From PALSA-894 sp963828625 (GTDB taxonomy: Bacteria; Pseudomonadota; Alphaproteobacteria; Rhizobiales; Xanthobacteraceae), in assembly GCA_963828625.1 (NCBI GenBank), contig CAWHEX010000011.1, forward strand, positions 1,065,022 to 1,129,021: a DNA stretch of 64,000 nucleotides, written 5' to 3'. A program made the position numbers and the translations under genes. Below are positions 35,890-44,393 of the stretch, piece after piece. The notes under the pieces are model-generated. The model saw nothing but the letters and a program-made list of their open reading frames with translations. It was not told the origin of the DNA and made no database searches. Positions within the stretch are counted from its first letter, which is position 1, and each line of letters begins with the position of its first letter.

Positions 35890-37798
35890 GAAAAAGAAAA
35901 CATCCGGCAAGAAGACGAAGAAGCGCACGGCCAAGAAGGCCGTGAAGGCGCGCGGCAAGAAACCCGCGCGCCGCCTCAAGAAGCCAAAGAAGAAAGCCGC
36001 CGCAAAAGCGGTCGCGCGCAAGAAGTCCGCGAAGCCGGCAAGGCCGAAGCCGAAGCTCAGTGCGCGCGCTGGCGTCAACCGCACGGACCGGCGGCATCTC
36101 GCGTTGCTTGGCGCCGCGGGCCGCCGCTCCAAGCAGACCGAGGGCCGTGGCCCGGCGCGGGGAAGGGTCAGCCCGCGACGGCCGGCGGCGAAGCCCGCGC
36201 GCGGTGCGCCGCGCGTTCCGGGCGTCGCCATCAAGGGACCGCTCGGAGCGCGCTACACCGAAATCCTCACGCCGGCGGCACTGCGCTTCCTTGCGGAACT
36301 GCATCGCGAGTTCGAGGCCGCGCGCGAGCGCCTGCTTGCGGCGCGCGCCGAGCAGCAGCAGCGCTACGACGAAGGCGAGCTCCCGGATTTCCGCGCCGGC
36401 ACGAAGGTGATCCGCGACGATCCGGACTGGCGCGTCGCGCCGATCCCGGAGGATTTGCTGGACCGGCGCGTCGAGATCACCGGGCCGGTCGATCGCAAGA
36501 TGATCGTCAACGCGCTCAATTCCGGCGCGCATGTCTTCATGGCGGACTTCGAGGACGCGAATTCCCCGACCTGGGCGAACAATCTCGAAGGCCAGATCAA
36601 CCTGAAGGACCGCTGGGCCCGCAAGATCGATTTCACCGACAAGGAATCCGGCAAGCGCTATTCGCTCGGCGAGAATCCCGCGGTGCTGATCGTGCGCCCG
36701 CGTGGCTGGCATCTCGTCGAGGAGCATCTGACGGTCGATGGCGAGCCGGTCTCCGCCTCGCTGTTCGATTTCGGACTTTATTTCTTCCACAACGCGCAGG
36801 CGCAGATCGCGGCCGGCACCGGGCCTTATTTCTATCTGCCGAAACTCGAGACGCACGAGGAAGCGCGGCTATGGAACGAGGTCTTTGTGTTTGCGCAGGA
36901 ACGCCTCGGCATCCCGAACGGCACCATACGTGCAACCGTATTGATCGAGACGCTGCCCGCCGCGTTCGAGATGGATGAGATCCTCTATGAATTGCGCGAC
37001 CATATCGCCGGGCTGAACGCGGGCCGCTGGGACTACATCTTCTCGTTCATCAAGAAGCTCGCAAAGCACAAGGACTACATCCTGCCGGATCGCGGGCAGG
37101 TCGTGATGGGCGAAGCGTTCCTCGGCGCCTACGCGGCGCTGCTGGTGAAGACGTGTCACGGGCGCGGCGCCTTCGCGATGGGCGGCATGGCGGCGCAAAT
37201 CCCGATCAAGAACGATTCCGCTGCGAACGACGCGGCTTTCGCGAAGGTGCGCGCCGACAAGGAGCGCGAGGTGCGCGACGGCTATGACGGCACGTGGGTC
37301 GCGCATCCCGATCTGGTGCCCGTCGCGAAGGAAGTGTTCGAGCGCATGCTGCCGGAGAAAAATCAGGTCACCCGCGTGCGCGCGCATGTGCGGGTGCTGC
37401 GCGAGGACCTGCTGAAGATCCACCACGGCACCAAGACAGAGGAAGGCTTTCGCCTCAACATCCGCGTCGGCGTGCAATACATCGAGGCGTGGCTGCGCGG
37501 GCGCGGCGCGGTGCCGATCTACAATCTGATGGAAGACGCCGCGACCGCGGAAATCTCGCGCGCGCAGATCTGGCAATGGATCCGCTACGAGGCGGAGCTC
37601 GAAGGCGGCATTGTCGTCACGCCGAAGTTCTTCGAGCGCGCGCTGGAAGAGGAGATGGAGCGCGTGAAGGAGGAAGCCGGCGCGGAGGCTTACGCGGGCG
37701 GGCGGTTCGCCGAGGCGATCGCGCTGTTCCGCGACATTTCACTCGCGCCCGAGTTCGTGGAGTTTCTCACGATACCGGCTTACAAATTGATCGTGTGA
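35873..37798 (+). CDS. malate synthase A with a basic histone-like N-terminal extension
   Basis: A 641-residue protein. Residues from ~118 on are malate synthase A: YTEILTPAALRFLAELHREF, MADFEDANSPTW, GWHLVEEHL, LNAGRWDYIFSFIKKL, and MEDAATAEISRAQIWQW with the catalytic Asp region. It would make malate from glyoxylate and acetyl-CoA. The first ~115 residues are unusual: Lys/Arg/Ala-rich repeats (GKKTKKRTAKKAVKARGKK, RRLKKPKKKAAAKAVARKK). No other ATG and no well-placed GTG would give a normal-length enzyme, so the extension appears real unless an indel hides a stop. The ATG overlaps the preceding lysine-rich gene. Its position after glcDEF fits glyoxylate use. Confidence 0.88.
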   Translation: MTTRPRKKKTSGKKTKKRTAKKAVKARGKKPARRLKKPKKKAAAKAVARKKSAKPARPKPKLSARAGVNRTDRRHLALLGAAGRRSKQTEGRGPARGRVSPRRPAAKPARGAPRVPGVAIKGPLGARYTEILTPAALRFLAELHREFEAARERLLAARAEQQQRYDEGELPDFRAGTKVIRDDPDWRVAPIPEDLLDRRVEITGPVDRKMIVNALNSGAHVFMADFEDANSPTWANNLEGQINLKDRWARKIDFTDKESGKRYSLGENPAVLIVRPRGWHLVEEHLTVDGEPVSASLFDFGLYFFHNAQAQIAAGTGPYFYLPKLETHEEARLWNEVFVFAQERLGIPNGTIRATVLIETLPAAFEMDEILYELRDHIAGLNAGRWDYIFSFIKKLAKHKDYILPDRGQVVMGEAFLGAYAALLVKTCHGRGAFAMGGMAAQIPIKNDSAANDAAFAKVRADKEREVRDGYDGTWVAHPDLVPVAKEVFERMLPEKNQVTRVRAHVRVLREDLLKIHHGTKTEEGFRLNIRVGVQYIEAWLRGRGAVPIYNLMEDAATAEISRAQIWQWIRYEAELEGGIVVTPKFFERALEEEMERVKEEAGAEAYAGGRFAEAIALFRDISLAPEFVEFLTIPAYKLIV

Positions 37799-37930
37799 AG
37801 CGGCCCGCAAGGTGGGCAAGCGAACCTGATTGCATCGTCCCGCCCGGCCTCATAATCTCGCGCCATCTGGGGAGGGACGGCTGCGCGCCGGCCCGTCATA
37901 ACCATTCATCCAAGAAACGGAGCACGTGGC

Positions 37931-39001
37931 ATGGCGTACAACATTCTCATCCTGGGCGCGGCCTATGGTTCGCTGCTGGGCTCGAAGATCCTGTTCGGCG
38001 GGCACCATGTGCACCATGTCTGTCTTCCGGCAGAGGCGGACCTCATCAACGCGGAAGGCTTCCGCGTGAAGCTGCCGGTGAAGGGCCGCAAGGACCCGGT
38101 TCTCCTCGACACGCGCAATCTGCCCGGCAAGGTCTCGGCATCCGGCCCGAAGGAAGTGAGCCCGAAGCATTTCGACCTGATCGGCCTTGCGATGCAGGAG
38201 CCGCAGTACCGCTCGCCTGGCGTGCGCGAACTGCTCGATGCGGTTGCGAAGTCGCGCGTGCCGACAATGTCGATCATGAACATGCCGCCGCTGCCGTACG
38301 TGAAGCGCATTCCGGGCCTCGACTACGAGGCGTTGAAGCCTGCCTACACGGATGCAAGCGTGTGGGACAATTTCGATCCGGCCAATCTCACGCTGTGCAG
38401 CCCGGACCCGCAGGCGATCCGTCCGCCCGACGGCAAGGCCAACGAGCTACTGGTCACGCTGCCGACCAACTTCAAGGTCGCGAAGTTCGAAGACGAGCGC
38501 GGCAACAAGATCGTCCGTCAGCTCGAGCAGGAGATCGACGCGATCCGCTTCGATGCGGGCGACGGAACTAAGACCGAGCTGCCGGTGAAGCTACGCGCCT
38601 ATGACTCGCTGTTCGTGCCGCTCGCCAAGTGGTCGATGCTGCTCGCCGGCAATTACCGCTGCGTGACCGAAGACGGCATGCGCACCGCGCAGGAGGCCGT
38701 GCACTCGGACATCGAGACCTCGAAGTCGGTCTACAATTTCGTGTTCGACCTGTGCGTCAAGCTCGGCGCTTCCCCGAGCGATCTCGTGCCGTTCGAGAAA
38801 TACGCGGCGGCCGCGCAATCACTCGTGCGTCCGGCGTCGGCGGCGCGCGCGTTGCAGAACGGCGTGCCGAACATCGAGCGGGCCGACAAGCTGGTGCAAC
38901 TGATCGCCAAGCAGAAGGGCCTCTCCCATCCGGCGATCGACGCGCAGGTCGCGCTGGTCGACCGGCGCCTGGAGGCGAACCGCAAGAAGGCGGCGGCGTA
39001 A
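37931..39001 (+). CDS. ketopantoate reductase-like Rossmann protein
   Basis: A 356-residue protein that opens NILILGAAYGSLLGSKILFG, a dinucleotide-binding loop of the ApbA/PanE (2-dehydropantoate 2-reductase) type. Later blocks include MSIMNMPPLPYVKRIPG and LFVPLAKWSMLLAGNYRC. It is longer than PanE and lacks its clear catalytic Lys motif, so a different substrate is likely. It may act on an oxoacid related to the neighbouring pathway. It is separated from malate synthase by 132 bases and has its own ribosome site region. Confidence 0.75.
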   Translation: MAYNILILGAAYGSLLGSKILFGGHHVHHVCLPAEADLINAEGFRVKLPVKGRKDPVLLDTRNLPGKVSASGPKEVSPKHFDLIGLAMQEPQYRSPGVRELLDAVAKSRVPTMSIMNMPPLPYVKRIPGLDYEALKPAYTDASVWDNFDPANLTLCSPDPQAIRPPDGKANELLVTLPTNFKVAKFEDERGNKIVRQLEQEIDAIRFDAGDGTKTELPVKLRAYDSLFVPLAKWSMLLAGNYRCVTEDGMRTAQEAVHSDIETSKSVYNFVFDLCVKLGASPSDLVPFEKYAAAAQSLVRPASAARALQNGVPNIERADKLVQLIAKQKGLSHPAIDAQVALVDRRLEANRKKAAA

Positions 39002-39004
39002 GGC

Positions 39005-39703
39005 CTAGTTCGCCGGCGCGAAGCCCGCTTCTTTCCAGTGGTGGGCGTTCGCCGGCTCCGCGAGAAATCTCACGAAGGCGGTGGCGGGCTCGGGCGCCGG
39101 GTTGGCGGCGAGCACCGCCGCGCCGTAGACCGTGTTGAGCTGCACCTCCGCGGGGATCAGGCCGACGGCGGCGACACCCTTCTCTGAAATGACTTCGCTC
39201 AGCGGATAGAGGCCGATCTCGGCTTCGCCCTTGGCGATCGCCGCGACACCGCCATCGAGCGCGTTGCGGTGCGTGACCTTCGCTCTCATCGCGTCCGCGA
39301 TACCGAGTTGCTCCCACATCTTACCGAGATGCGCGCCGCTTGGGGTCGCGCCCGGATCGGCGTGCACGACGGACTTCGCGCTTAGCATCGCGGTCTTGAA
39401 TTTTTCGAGCGATGAAATGTCCGGCTTCGTGGCCCCCTCGCGCACCACAAGGCCGACGCTCACGATGCCGAGCTTCGCCCAAGCGTCGGGACGGAACGAG
39501 CCATCCTTCACGCGCGCCTCGATCGCCGGCACCGGCATCAGCACCATCTCTGGCTTTTCGCCGGCGTTGAGCTTTTGCTGCATGGCGCTGATGACGAGGT
39601 AGGTGATGTTCACCTTGTGGCCGGTTTTCGTCTCGAACTCCGGCGCCAGTGCGGTCAGGACTTCCTTCGGCGCGCCGCCGCTCATTACGTGAATGTCCGC
39701 CAA
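39005..39703 (-). CDS. ModA-like solute-binding protein without signal peptide (TTG start)
   Basis: A 232-residue type-2 periplasmic-binding fold related to molybdate-binding ModA: VMSGGAPKEVLTALAPEFE, VHADPGATPSGAHLGKM and AEIGLYPLSEVI. No signal peptide precedes the fold. TTG 39703 has AGGGAG six bases upstream and starts exactly at the mature-protein-like N-terminus; an ATG at 39748 would add a non-hydrophobic leader. It is convergent with the reductase-like gene. A cytoplasmic ligand-sensing role or non-canonical export is possible. Confidence 0.75.
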   Translation of the reverse strand: MADIHVMSGGAPKEVLTALAPEFETKTGHKVNITYLVISAMQQKLNAGEKPEMVLMPVPAIEARVKDGSFRPDAWAKLGIVSVGLVVREGATKPDISSLEKFKTAMLSAKSVVHADPGATPSGAHLGKMWEQLGIADAMRAKVTHRNALDGGVAAIAKGEAEIGLYPLSEVISEKGVAAVGLIPAEVQLNTVYGAAVLAANPAPEPATAFVRFLAEPANAHHWKEAGFAPAN

Positions 39704-39826
39704 GGCATGCTCCCTGAAACGCTCAACACCGAGACGGCAAGCAGGCACGCCGCCTGATCATGCGTTGACCTCGATGGGTTTTTGCGTATGCGATGGGCGA
39801 CCGTAGCACGGCAGCAGAGGCAAGCA

Positions 39827-40513
39827 ATGCGCATCATCGATCTGTCACGCGAGCTTTATCACCGCACGCCGAGCTATCCGGGACAGCCGCCGATCATTCA
39901 CGGCATATGGAAGACGCACGAGGAAGCGTTCGCGGAATCCGGCAACGTGCACGGCAACAGCGTGATGTATTTCTCCATGCCGGATCACGGCGGCACGCAC
40001 ATCGATGCGCCGCGCCATTTCGGCAAGACGGGAATGTCCATCGACGAGTATCCGCTGGAGAACTGCATCGTGCAGGGCATCTGCATTGACCTGCGCCACA
40101 TCGCACCGCGTGCGGAGATCACACCCGCCGACCTCGAGGCCGCTGTGAAGAAATCGGGATTGCCGATACCGAAGGGCGGCACGGTGCTGCTTTGCACCGG
40201 CCATCATGCGCGCACGTTTCCGACGCCCGCTTATACGAACGACAATCCGGGCGTGAACGTCGCGGCGACCGAATGGCTCGCGCGCACAGGCATCGCGCAT
40301 TTCGGCATCGACTCGATGCGGCCGGGACCCGAAGGCGTCGTCAACGCGCTGGTGCACAAAGCATGCCTCGAACTCGGCTTCACGCACATCGAGAGCCTGT
40401 GCAATCTCGAAACGCTGCTCGGGCAGGGCGAATTCCAGTTCATCTGCCTGCCGCTGAAGTGGCGCGGCGGAACGGGCTCGCCGATCCGCGCGGTTGCGGT
40501 GTTCAGCGACTAG
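39827..40513 (+). CDS. cyclase / kynurenine formamidase-like metal hydrolase
   Basis: A 228-residue member of the putative-cyclase (PF04199) family. The metal-binding motif MPDHGGTHIDAPRHF (HxGTHxDxPxHF) is complete, and GGTVLLCTGHHA and GIDSMRPGPEG belong to the conserved core. Family enzymes hydrolyse formylkynurenine, isatin or related amides. AGAGG lies seven bases before ATG 39827. Its stop overlaps the convergent ABC transporter stop by four bases. The real substrate is unknown. Confidence 0.9.
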   Translation: MRIIDLSRELYHRTPSYPGQPPIIHGIWKTHEEAFAESGNVHGNSVMYFSMPDHGGTHIDAPRHFGKTGMSIDEYPLENCIVQGICIDLRHIAPRAEITPADLEAAVKKSGLPIPKGGTVLLCTGHHARTFPTPAYTNDNPGVNVAATEWLARTGIAHFGIDSMRPGPEGVVNALVHKACLELGFTHIESLCNLETLLGQGEFQFICLPLKWRGGTGSPIRAVAVFSD

Positions 40514-42255
40514 GTCGGCGCGGCGCCGAGAACCGCCTCTTTCAGCCTGAACCGTTCGCCGTCGCGTGCGAGCGTCAGCCCGCGCGTGTGGAAGGCCGCG
40601 AGCGTCGAGCGGTGGCCGATCGAGATGATGGTCGCGTTCGGCAGCCGCTCGCGCAGGAGCTTGTAGAGCGCGGCTTCGGCGGGCTCGTCGAGCGAGGCGG
40701 TCGCCTCGTCGAGGAAGAGGAAATCCGGCGCGTGCAGGATCGCGCGCGCAATGCCGAGACGCTGCTGCTCGCCGAGCGAGAGCATCCGGTTCCAGTGCGC
40801 GCGTTCCGCCAGCCGGTCCGCCATCGCGGGCAATCCAACGGCGGTGAGCAGTTCGCGGATGCGGTCCGCGCCGAATGTGCCGGGCTCCGAGGGATAGTTC
40901 ACCGCGCCTTCGAGCGTCCCGATCGGCAGATAAGGACGCTGCGGTAACGTCATCGGCTTTGCGTCCGCCGGCACCGATATCTTCCCCTTGCCGAACGGCC
41001 AGATGCCGGCGATGGCACGGAACAGCGTCGACTTGCCCGACCCGGACGGGCCGGTAACGAGCACCTGCTCGCGCGGCGCGATCGAAACGCCGTCGGCCGC
41101 CACCAGCGGCTTGCCGGCTGGCAGCGTCAATTCGACGTTCTCGAGCTGGAGCTCTTTCGCAGCCGTGCCGGCGACCTTGACGGTCTGCGCGCCGGTCGTG
41201 AGCGCGTGCGCATTCGCGATCGATGTCTCGAAGCCGGAAAGACGCTCGATCACGGCGCGCCATTCGGCGATGCGCACATACGTATCGACGAAGAACGACA
41301 GCGCGCTCTGCACGCTGTTGAAGGCGCTCGCTGTCTGCGTGAGCGCGCCAAGCTGGATGTGACCGGCGAAGTAGGCAGGGCTCACCACAATGAAGGGAAA
41401 CACCACGGACGCCTGATTGTAGCTCGCGGTCAGGAACGTGAGCTTCTTCTGGCGCGACATGATGAGCATCCAGTTCTCCACGACGGCGCGGAAGCGCTCC
41501 AGCAGCCGCCCGCGTTCGGCGCTCTCGCCGTTCAGCAGCGCGATCTGCTCGGAATTCTCGCGCACGCGCACGAGGCTGAAGCGGAAGTCGGCTTCGTAGC
41601 GCTGCTGATTGAAATTCAGCGGGATCAGCGGCCGCCCGACCAGATGCGTCAGCAACGTGCCGGCCGCCGCATAGGCGAGCGCGGCCCAAACGAGATAACC
41701 GGGGATATTCCACGCCACGCCGTAGATCGTCAGCGGTGCGGCGGCGGACAGTCCCCACAGGATCACCACGAACGAGCCGAGCGAGACGATCGCGCCCAAA
41801 AGCCCGACGCCGACGAACAGGCCGAGTTCGATGAACTGCTTGATGTCCTCGGCGATGCGCTGGTCCGGGTTGTCGGCGGCGTCGCCGAGCAGCTGCATGC
41901 GGTAATGATTGGGACCTTCGAGCCAGCGGCCGATGTAGCGCGCGGTCATCCAGCGCCGCCAGCGTATCTGGAGCCACTGATTGAGATAGAGCTGGTAGAC
42001 GCGCAGCACGACGAGCGAGGCGGCGAGCACGCAGAAGAAGATCAGCTCCTTGGTGAAGACGTCCCAGTTGCGCTCCTGCAGCGCGTTGTAGAACCGTGCA
42101 TTCCATTGGTTGAGCAATACGGTGACACCGACCACGGCCAGCTCGATCGCGAGCACCGTGCCGAGCAGGACGCGCCCTGGCCAAGCGTCCTCGGAGCGGA
42201 AGTAGGGCACGGCGAGCCGCCAGATTGTGCCGAGCGTTGCGAGGATGCCGGTCAA
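40510..42255 (-). CDS. ABC transporter, fused permease/ATPase (YddA/SbmA-like)
   Basis: A 581-residue half-transporter. The N-terminal ~330 residues form the ABC_membrane_2 domain (VTVLLNQWNARFYNALQERN, WMTARYIGRWLEG); the C-terminal ATPase has Walker A GPSGSGKST, signature LSLGEQQRLG and Walker B FLFLDEATASLDEP. Relatives move peptides, vitamin B12 or bleomycin-like compounds; BacA/SbmA share the membrane domain. It is undisturbed and monocistronic. The direction of transport cannot be read. Confidence 0.9.
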   Translation of the reverse strand: MTGILATLGTIWRLAVPYFRSEDAWPGRVLLGTVLAIELAVVGVTVLLNQWNARFYNALQERNWDVFTKELIFFCVLAASLVVLRVYQLYLNQWLQIRWRRWMTARYIGRWLEGPNHYRMQLLGDAADNPDQRIAEDIKQFIELGLFVGVGLLGAIVSLGSFVVILWGLSAAAPLTIYGVAWNIPGYLVWAALAYAAAGTLLTHLVGRPLIPLNFNQQRYEADFRFSLVRVRENSEQIALLNGESAERGRLLERFRAVVENWMLIMSRQKKLTFLTASYNQASVVFPFIVVSPAYFAGHIQLGALTQTASAFNSVQSALSFFVDTYVRIAEWRAVIERLSGFETSIANAHALTTGAQTVKVAGTAAKELQLENVELTLPAGKPLVAADGVSIAPREQVLVTGPSGSGKSTLFRAIAGIWPFGKGKISVPADAKPMTLPQRPYLPIGTLEGAVNYPSEPGTFGADRIRELLTAVGLPAMADRLAERAHWNRMLSLGEQQRLGIARAILHAPDFLFLDEATASLDEPAEAALYKLLRERLPNATIISIGHRSTLAAFHTRGLTLARDGERFRLKEAVLGAAPT

Positions 42256-42492
42256 GGGATGCTCCTGTCGTCGGATCGTGGGATGGCGGCCGGGGATTTA
42301 GTTGCTGCCGCAACGGCATTGCGGATTAATCTCATCCGAAATGCGGGGGTTCTGCGGCAATTCGAGGCTTGTGGATTTTCTCCGACCTGTCCAAAGTAGG
42401 TCATTGCCGCTGGAATACCAACCGGGCTCCAGTGGTTCATCAGTGAGAGCGGTTTCCAAAAAGCCGCCCAATCGGACGAGGGAGGGATACTT

Positions 42493-43632
42493 ATGTCCGC
42501 CGAGAAATCATCCACATCAAAAGTTGCAACCCGGCGCCGCTTCATGCTCGCGGCGGGTGCAAGTGCCGCGGCCGTTGCCGCGCCCAGCGTCGTCAGTGCG
42601 CAGGGCCCGATCAGCATGCGCTGGCAGAGCACCTGGCCGTCGAAGGATATCTTCCACGAATACGCACTCGACTACGCCAAGAAGGTCAACGACATGACCG
42701 GCGGCGATCTCAAGATCGACGTGCTGCCGGCCGGCGCGGTCGTTCCGGCGTTCCAGCTGCTCGACGCGGTGTCGAAGGGCACGCTCGACGGCGGCCACGG
42801 CGTGCTCGTCTATCACTACGGCAAGCAGACCGCGCTCGCGCTGTGGGGCTCGGGCCCCGGCTACGCGATGGACGCCAACATGCTGCTGTCCTGGCACAAG
42901 TACGGCGGCGGCAAGGAATTGCTTGAGAAGCTCTACGCCTCGATCGGCGGCAACGTCGTGTCGTTCCCGTATGGACCGATGCCGACGCAGCCGTTCGGCT
43001 GGTTCAAGAAGCCCGTGACCAAGCTCGACGACGTGAAGGGCCTCAAGTTCCGCACCGTCGGCATCTCGATTGACGTGTACTCCGGCATGGGCGCCGCGGT
43101 GAACGCGCTGCCCGGCGGCGAAATCGTCGCCGCGATGGACCGCGGCCTGCTCGACGCGGCGGAATTCAACAACGCCACGTCCGATCGCATCCTCGGCTTC
43201 GCCGACGTTTCGAAGGTCTGCATGCTGCAGAGCTATCACCAGAACGCCGAGCAGTTCGAGATCATGTTCAACAAGGACAAGTACAACGCGCTGCCGGAGA
43301 AGATGAAGGCGATCATCGCGAACGCCGTGGAAGCGGCCTCGCAGGACATGTCCTGGAAGGCGATCGACCGCTACTCGAAGGACTACGTCGAGCTGCAGAC
43401 CAAGGATAACGTCAAGTTCTACAAGACGCCTGACGCGATCCTGAAGCGGCAGCTGGAAATCTTCGACGAGGTGGCGAAGAAGAAGGCGGCGGAAAATCCC
43501 CTGTTCAAGGAGATCGTCGAATCGCAGCTCGCGTTCGCCAAGCGCGCAACGCAGTGGGAGCAGGACACGGTCGTGAGCCGCAAGATGGCCTTCGACCACT
43601 ACTGGGGCCCAAATCGTCCGAAGCCGATCTGA
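42493..43632 (+). CDS. TRAP solute-binding protein, TakP-like, operon 3
   Basis: A 379-residue binding protein with a twin-arginine signal (TRRRFMLAAGASAAAVA, cleaved near VVSAQG). It resembles the 2-oxoacid-binding TakP: MRWQSTWPSKDIFHEYALDY, LDGGHGVLVYHYGKQ and GGEIVAAMDRGLLDAAEFNN. The gene is intact. Together with a long DctM it defines the TakPQM-type TRAP group, so a 2-oxoacid such as pyruvate is the most likely ligand. The 237-base gap before it holds no gene. Confidence 0.9.
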   Translation: MSAEKSSTSKVATRRRFMLAAGASAAAVAAPSVVSAQGPISMRWQSTWPSKDIFHEYALDYAKKVNDMTGGDLKIDVLPAGAVVPAFQLLDAVSKGTLDGGHGVLVYHYGKQTALALWGSGPGYAMDANMLLSWHKYGGGKELLEKLYASIGGNVVSFPYGPMPTQPFGWFKKPVTKLDDVKGLKFRTVGISIDVYSGMGAAVNALPGGEIVAAMDRGLLDAAEFNNATSDRILGFADVSKVCMLQSYHQNAEQFEIMFNKDKYNALPEKMKAIIANAVEAASQDMSWKAIDRYSKDYVELQTKDNVKFYKTPDAILKRQLEIFDEVAKKKAAENPLFKEIVESQLAFAKRATQWEQDTVVSRKMAFDHYWGPNRPKPI

Positions 43633-43655
43633 TCGGCCATTACTGAAGTCAGCTC

Positions 43656-43692
43656 AGCACCATTCGGACCCTTCCGAATGGTGCTTTGCTTT
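43656..43692 (+). terminator. hairpin between dctP and dctQ, operon 3
   Basis: AGCACCATTCGGA at 43656-43668 pairs perfectly over 13 bases with TCCGAATGGTGCT at 43673-43685 around a CCCT loop, followed by TTGCTTT. As in operon 1, it lies just after the binding-protein gene and probably reduces read-through into the permease genes or protects the upstream message. Confidence 0.8.
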
Positions 43693-43724
43693 GGTAGAAG
43701 GTCTCGTTCACGCGTAAGCGGCCT

Positions 43725-44393
43725 ATGACAGTCGAGAAATTCCTTCACACCATCGACGGCATCAGCACGTGGGTCGGCAAGGCCTGCGCTTGGCTGATCG
43801 TCGGGCTAATGCTTCTGGTCTGCGCCGAGGTCTTCAAGCGCTACATCCTGAACATGCCGACGGCGTGGATCTTCGACGCCAGCAACATGTTCTACGGCAC
43901 GCTGTTCATGATGTGTGGCGCCTACACGCTGGCGCAGAACGCGCATGTACGCGGCGACTTCCTGTACTCTTCGATGAAGCCGCGCACGCAGGCGACCCTC
44001 GACCTGATTCTTTATTTCGTTTTCTTTATCCCGGGCATCGCGGCGCTGGTCTACGCAGGCACCGACTACGCTGCCGATAGCTGGCGCATCGCGGAACACT
44101 CGAACGTCACCGCGGACGGGCCGCCGGTCTACCATTTCAAGACCGTCATCCCGATCGCGGGCGCCATGGTGCTGCTGCAAGGCGTCGCCGAGATCGTGCG
44201 CTGCATCGTCTGCCTGAAGACCGGCGAGTGGCCGAGCCGCCTGAAGGACGTCTCCGAAATCGACGTCGTCGAGGAGCAGCTTGCCCACAGCGAGTACGTC
44301 GACGAGGAGTCGCGCAAGATCGCGATTGAAGGCGCGCAGAAGATCGACGAGATCGCTCGCCAGCGCGGCATGGGCGGGGACCTGCAAACATGA
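43725..44393 (+). CDS. TRAP small permease DctQ, operon 3
   Basis: A 222-residue DctQ of the longer TakQ type: four membrane segments, with AEVFKRYILNMPTAWIFDAS and NAHVRGDFLYSSM, and an extended charged cytoplasmic tail (EESRKIAIEGAQKIDEIARQ). It is intact. The stop overlaps the start of dctM (ATGA at 44390-44393). Confidence 0.9.
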   Translation: MTVEKFLHTIDGISTWVGKACAWLIVGLMLLVCAEVFKRYILNMPTAWIFDASNMFYGTLFMMCGAYTLAQNAHVRGDFLYSSMKPRTQATLDLILYFVFFIPGIAALVYAGTDYAADSWRIAEHSNVTADGPPVYHFKTVIPIAGAMVLLQGVAEIVRCIVCLKTGEWPSRLKDVSEIDVVEEQLAHSEYVDEESRKIAIEGAQKIDEIARQRGMGGDLQT

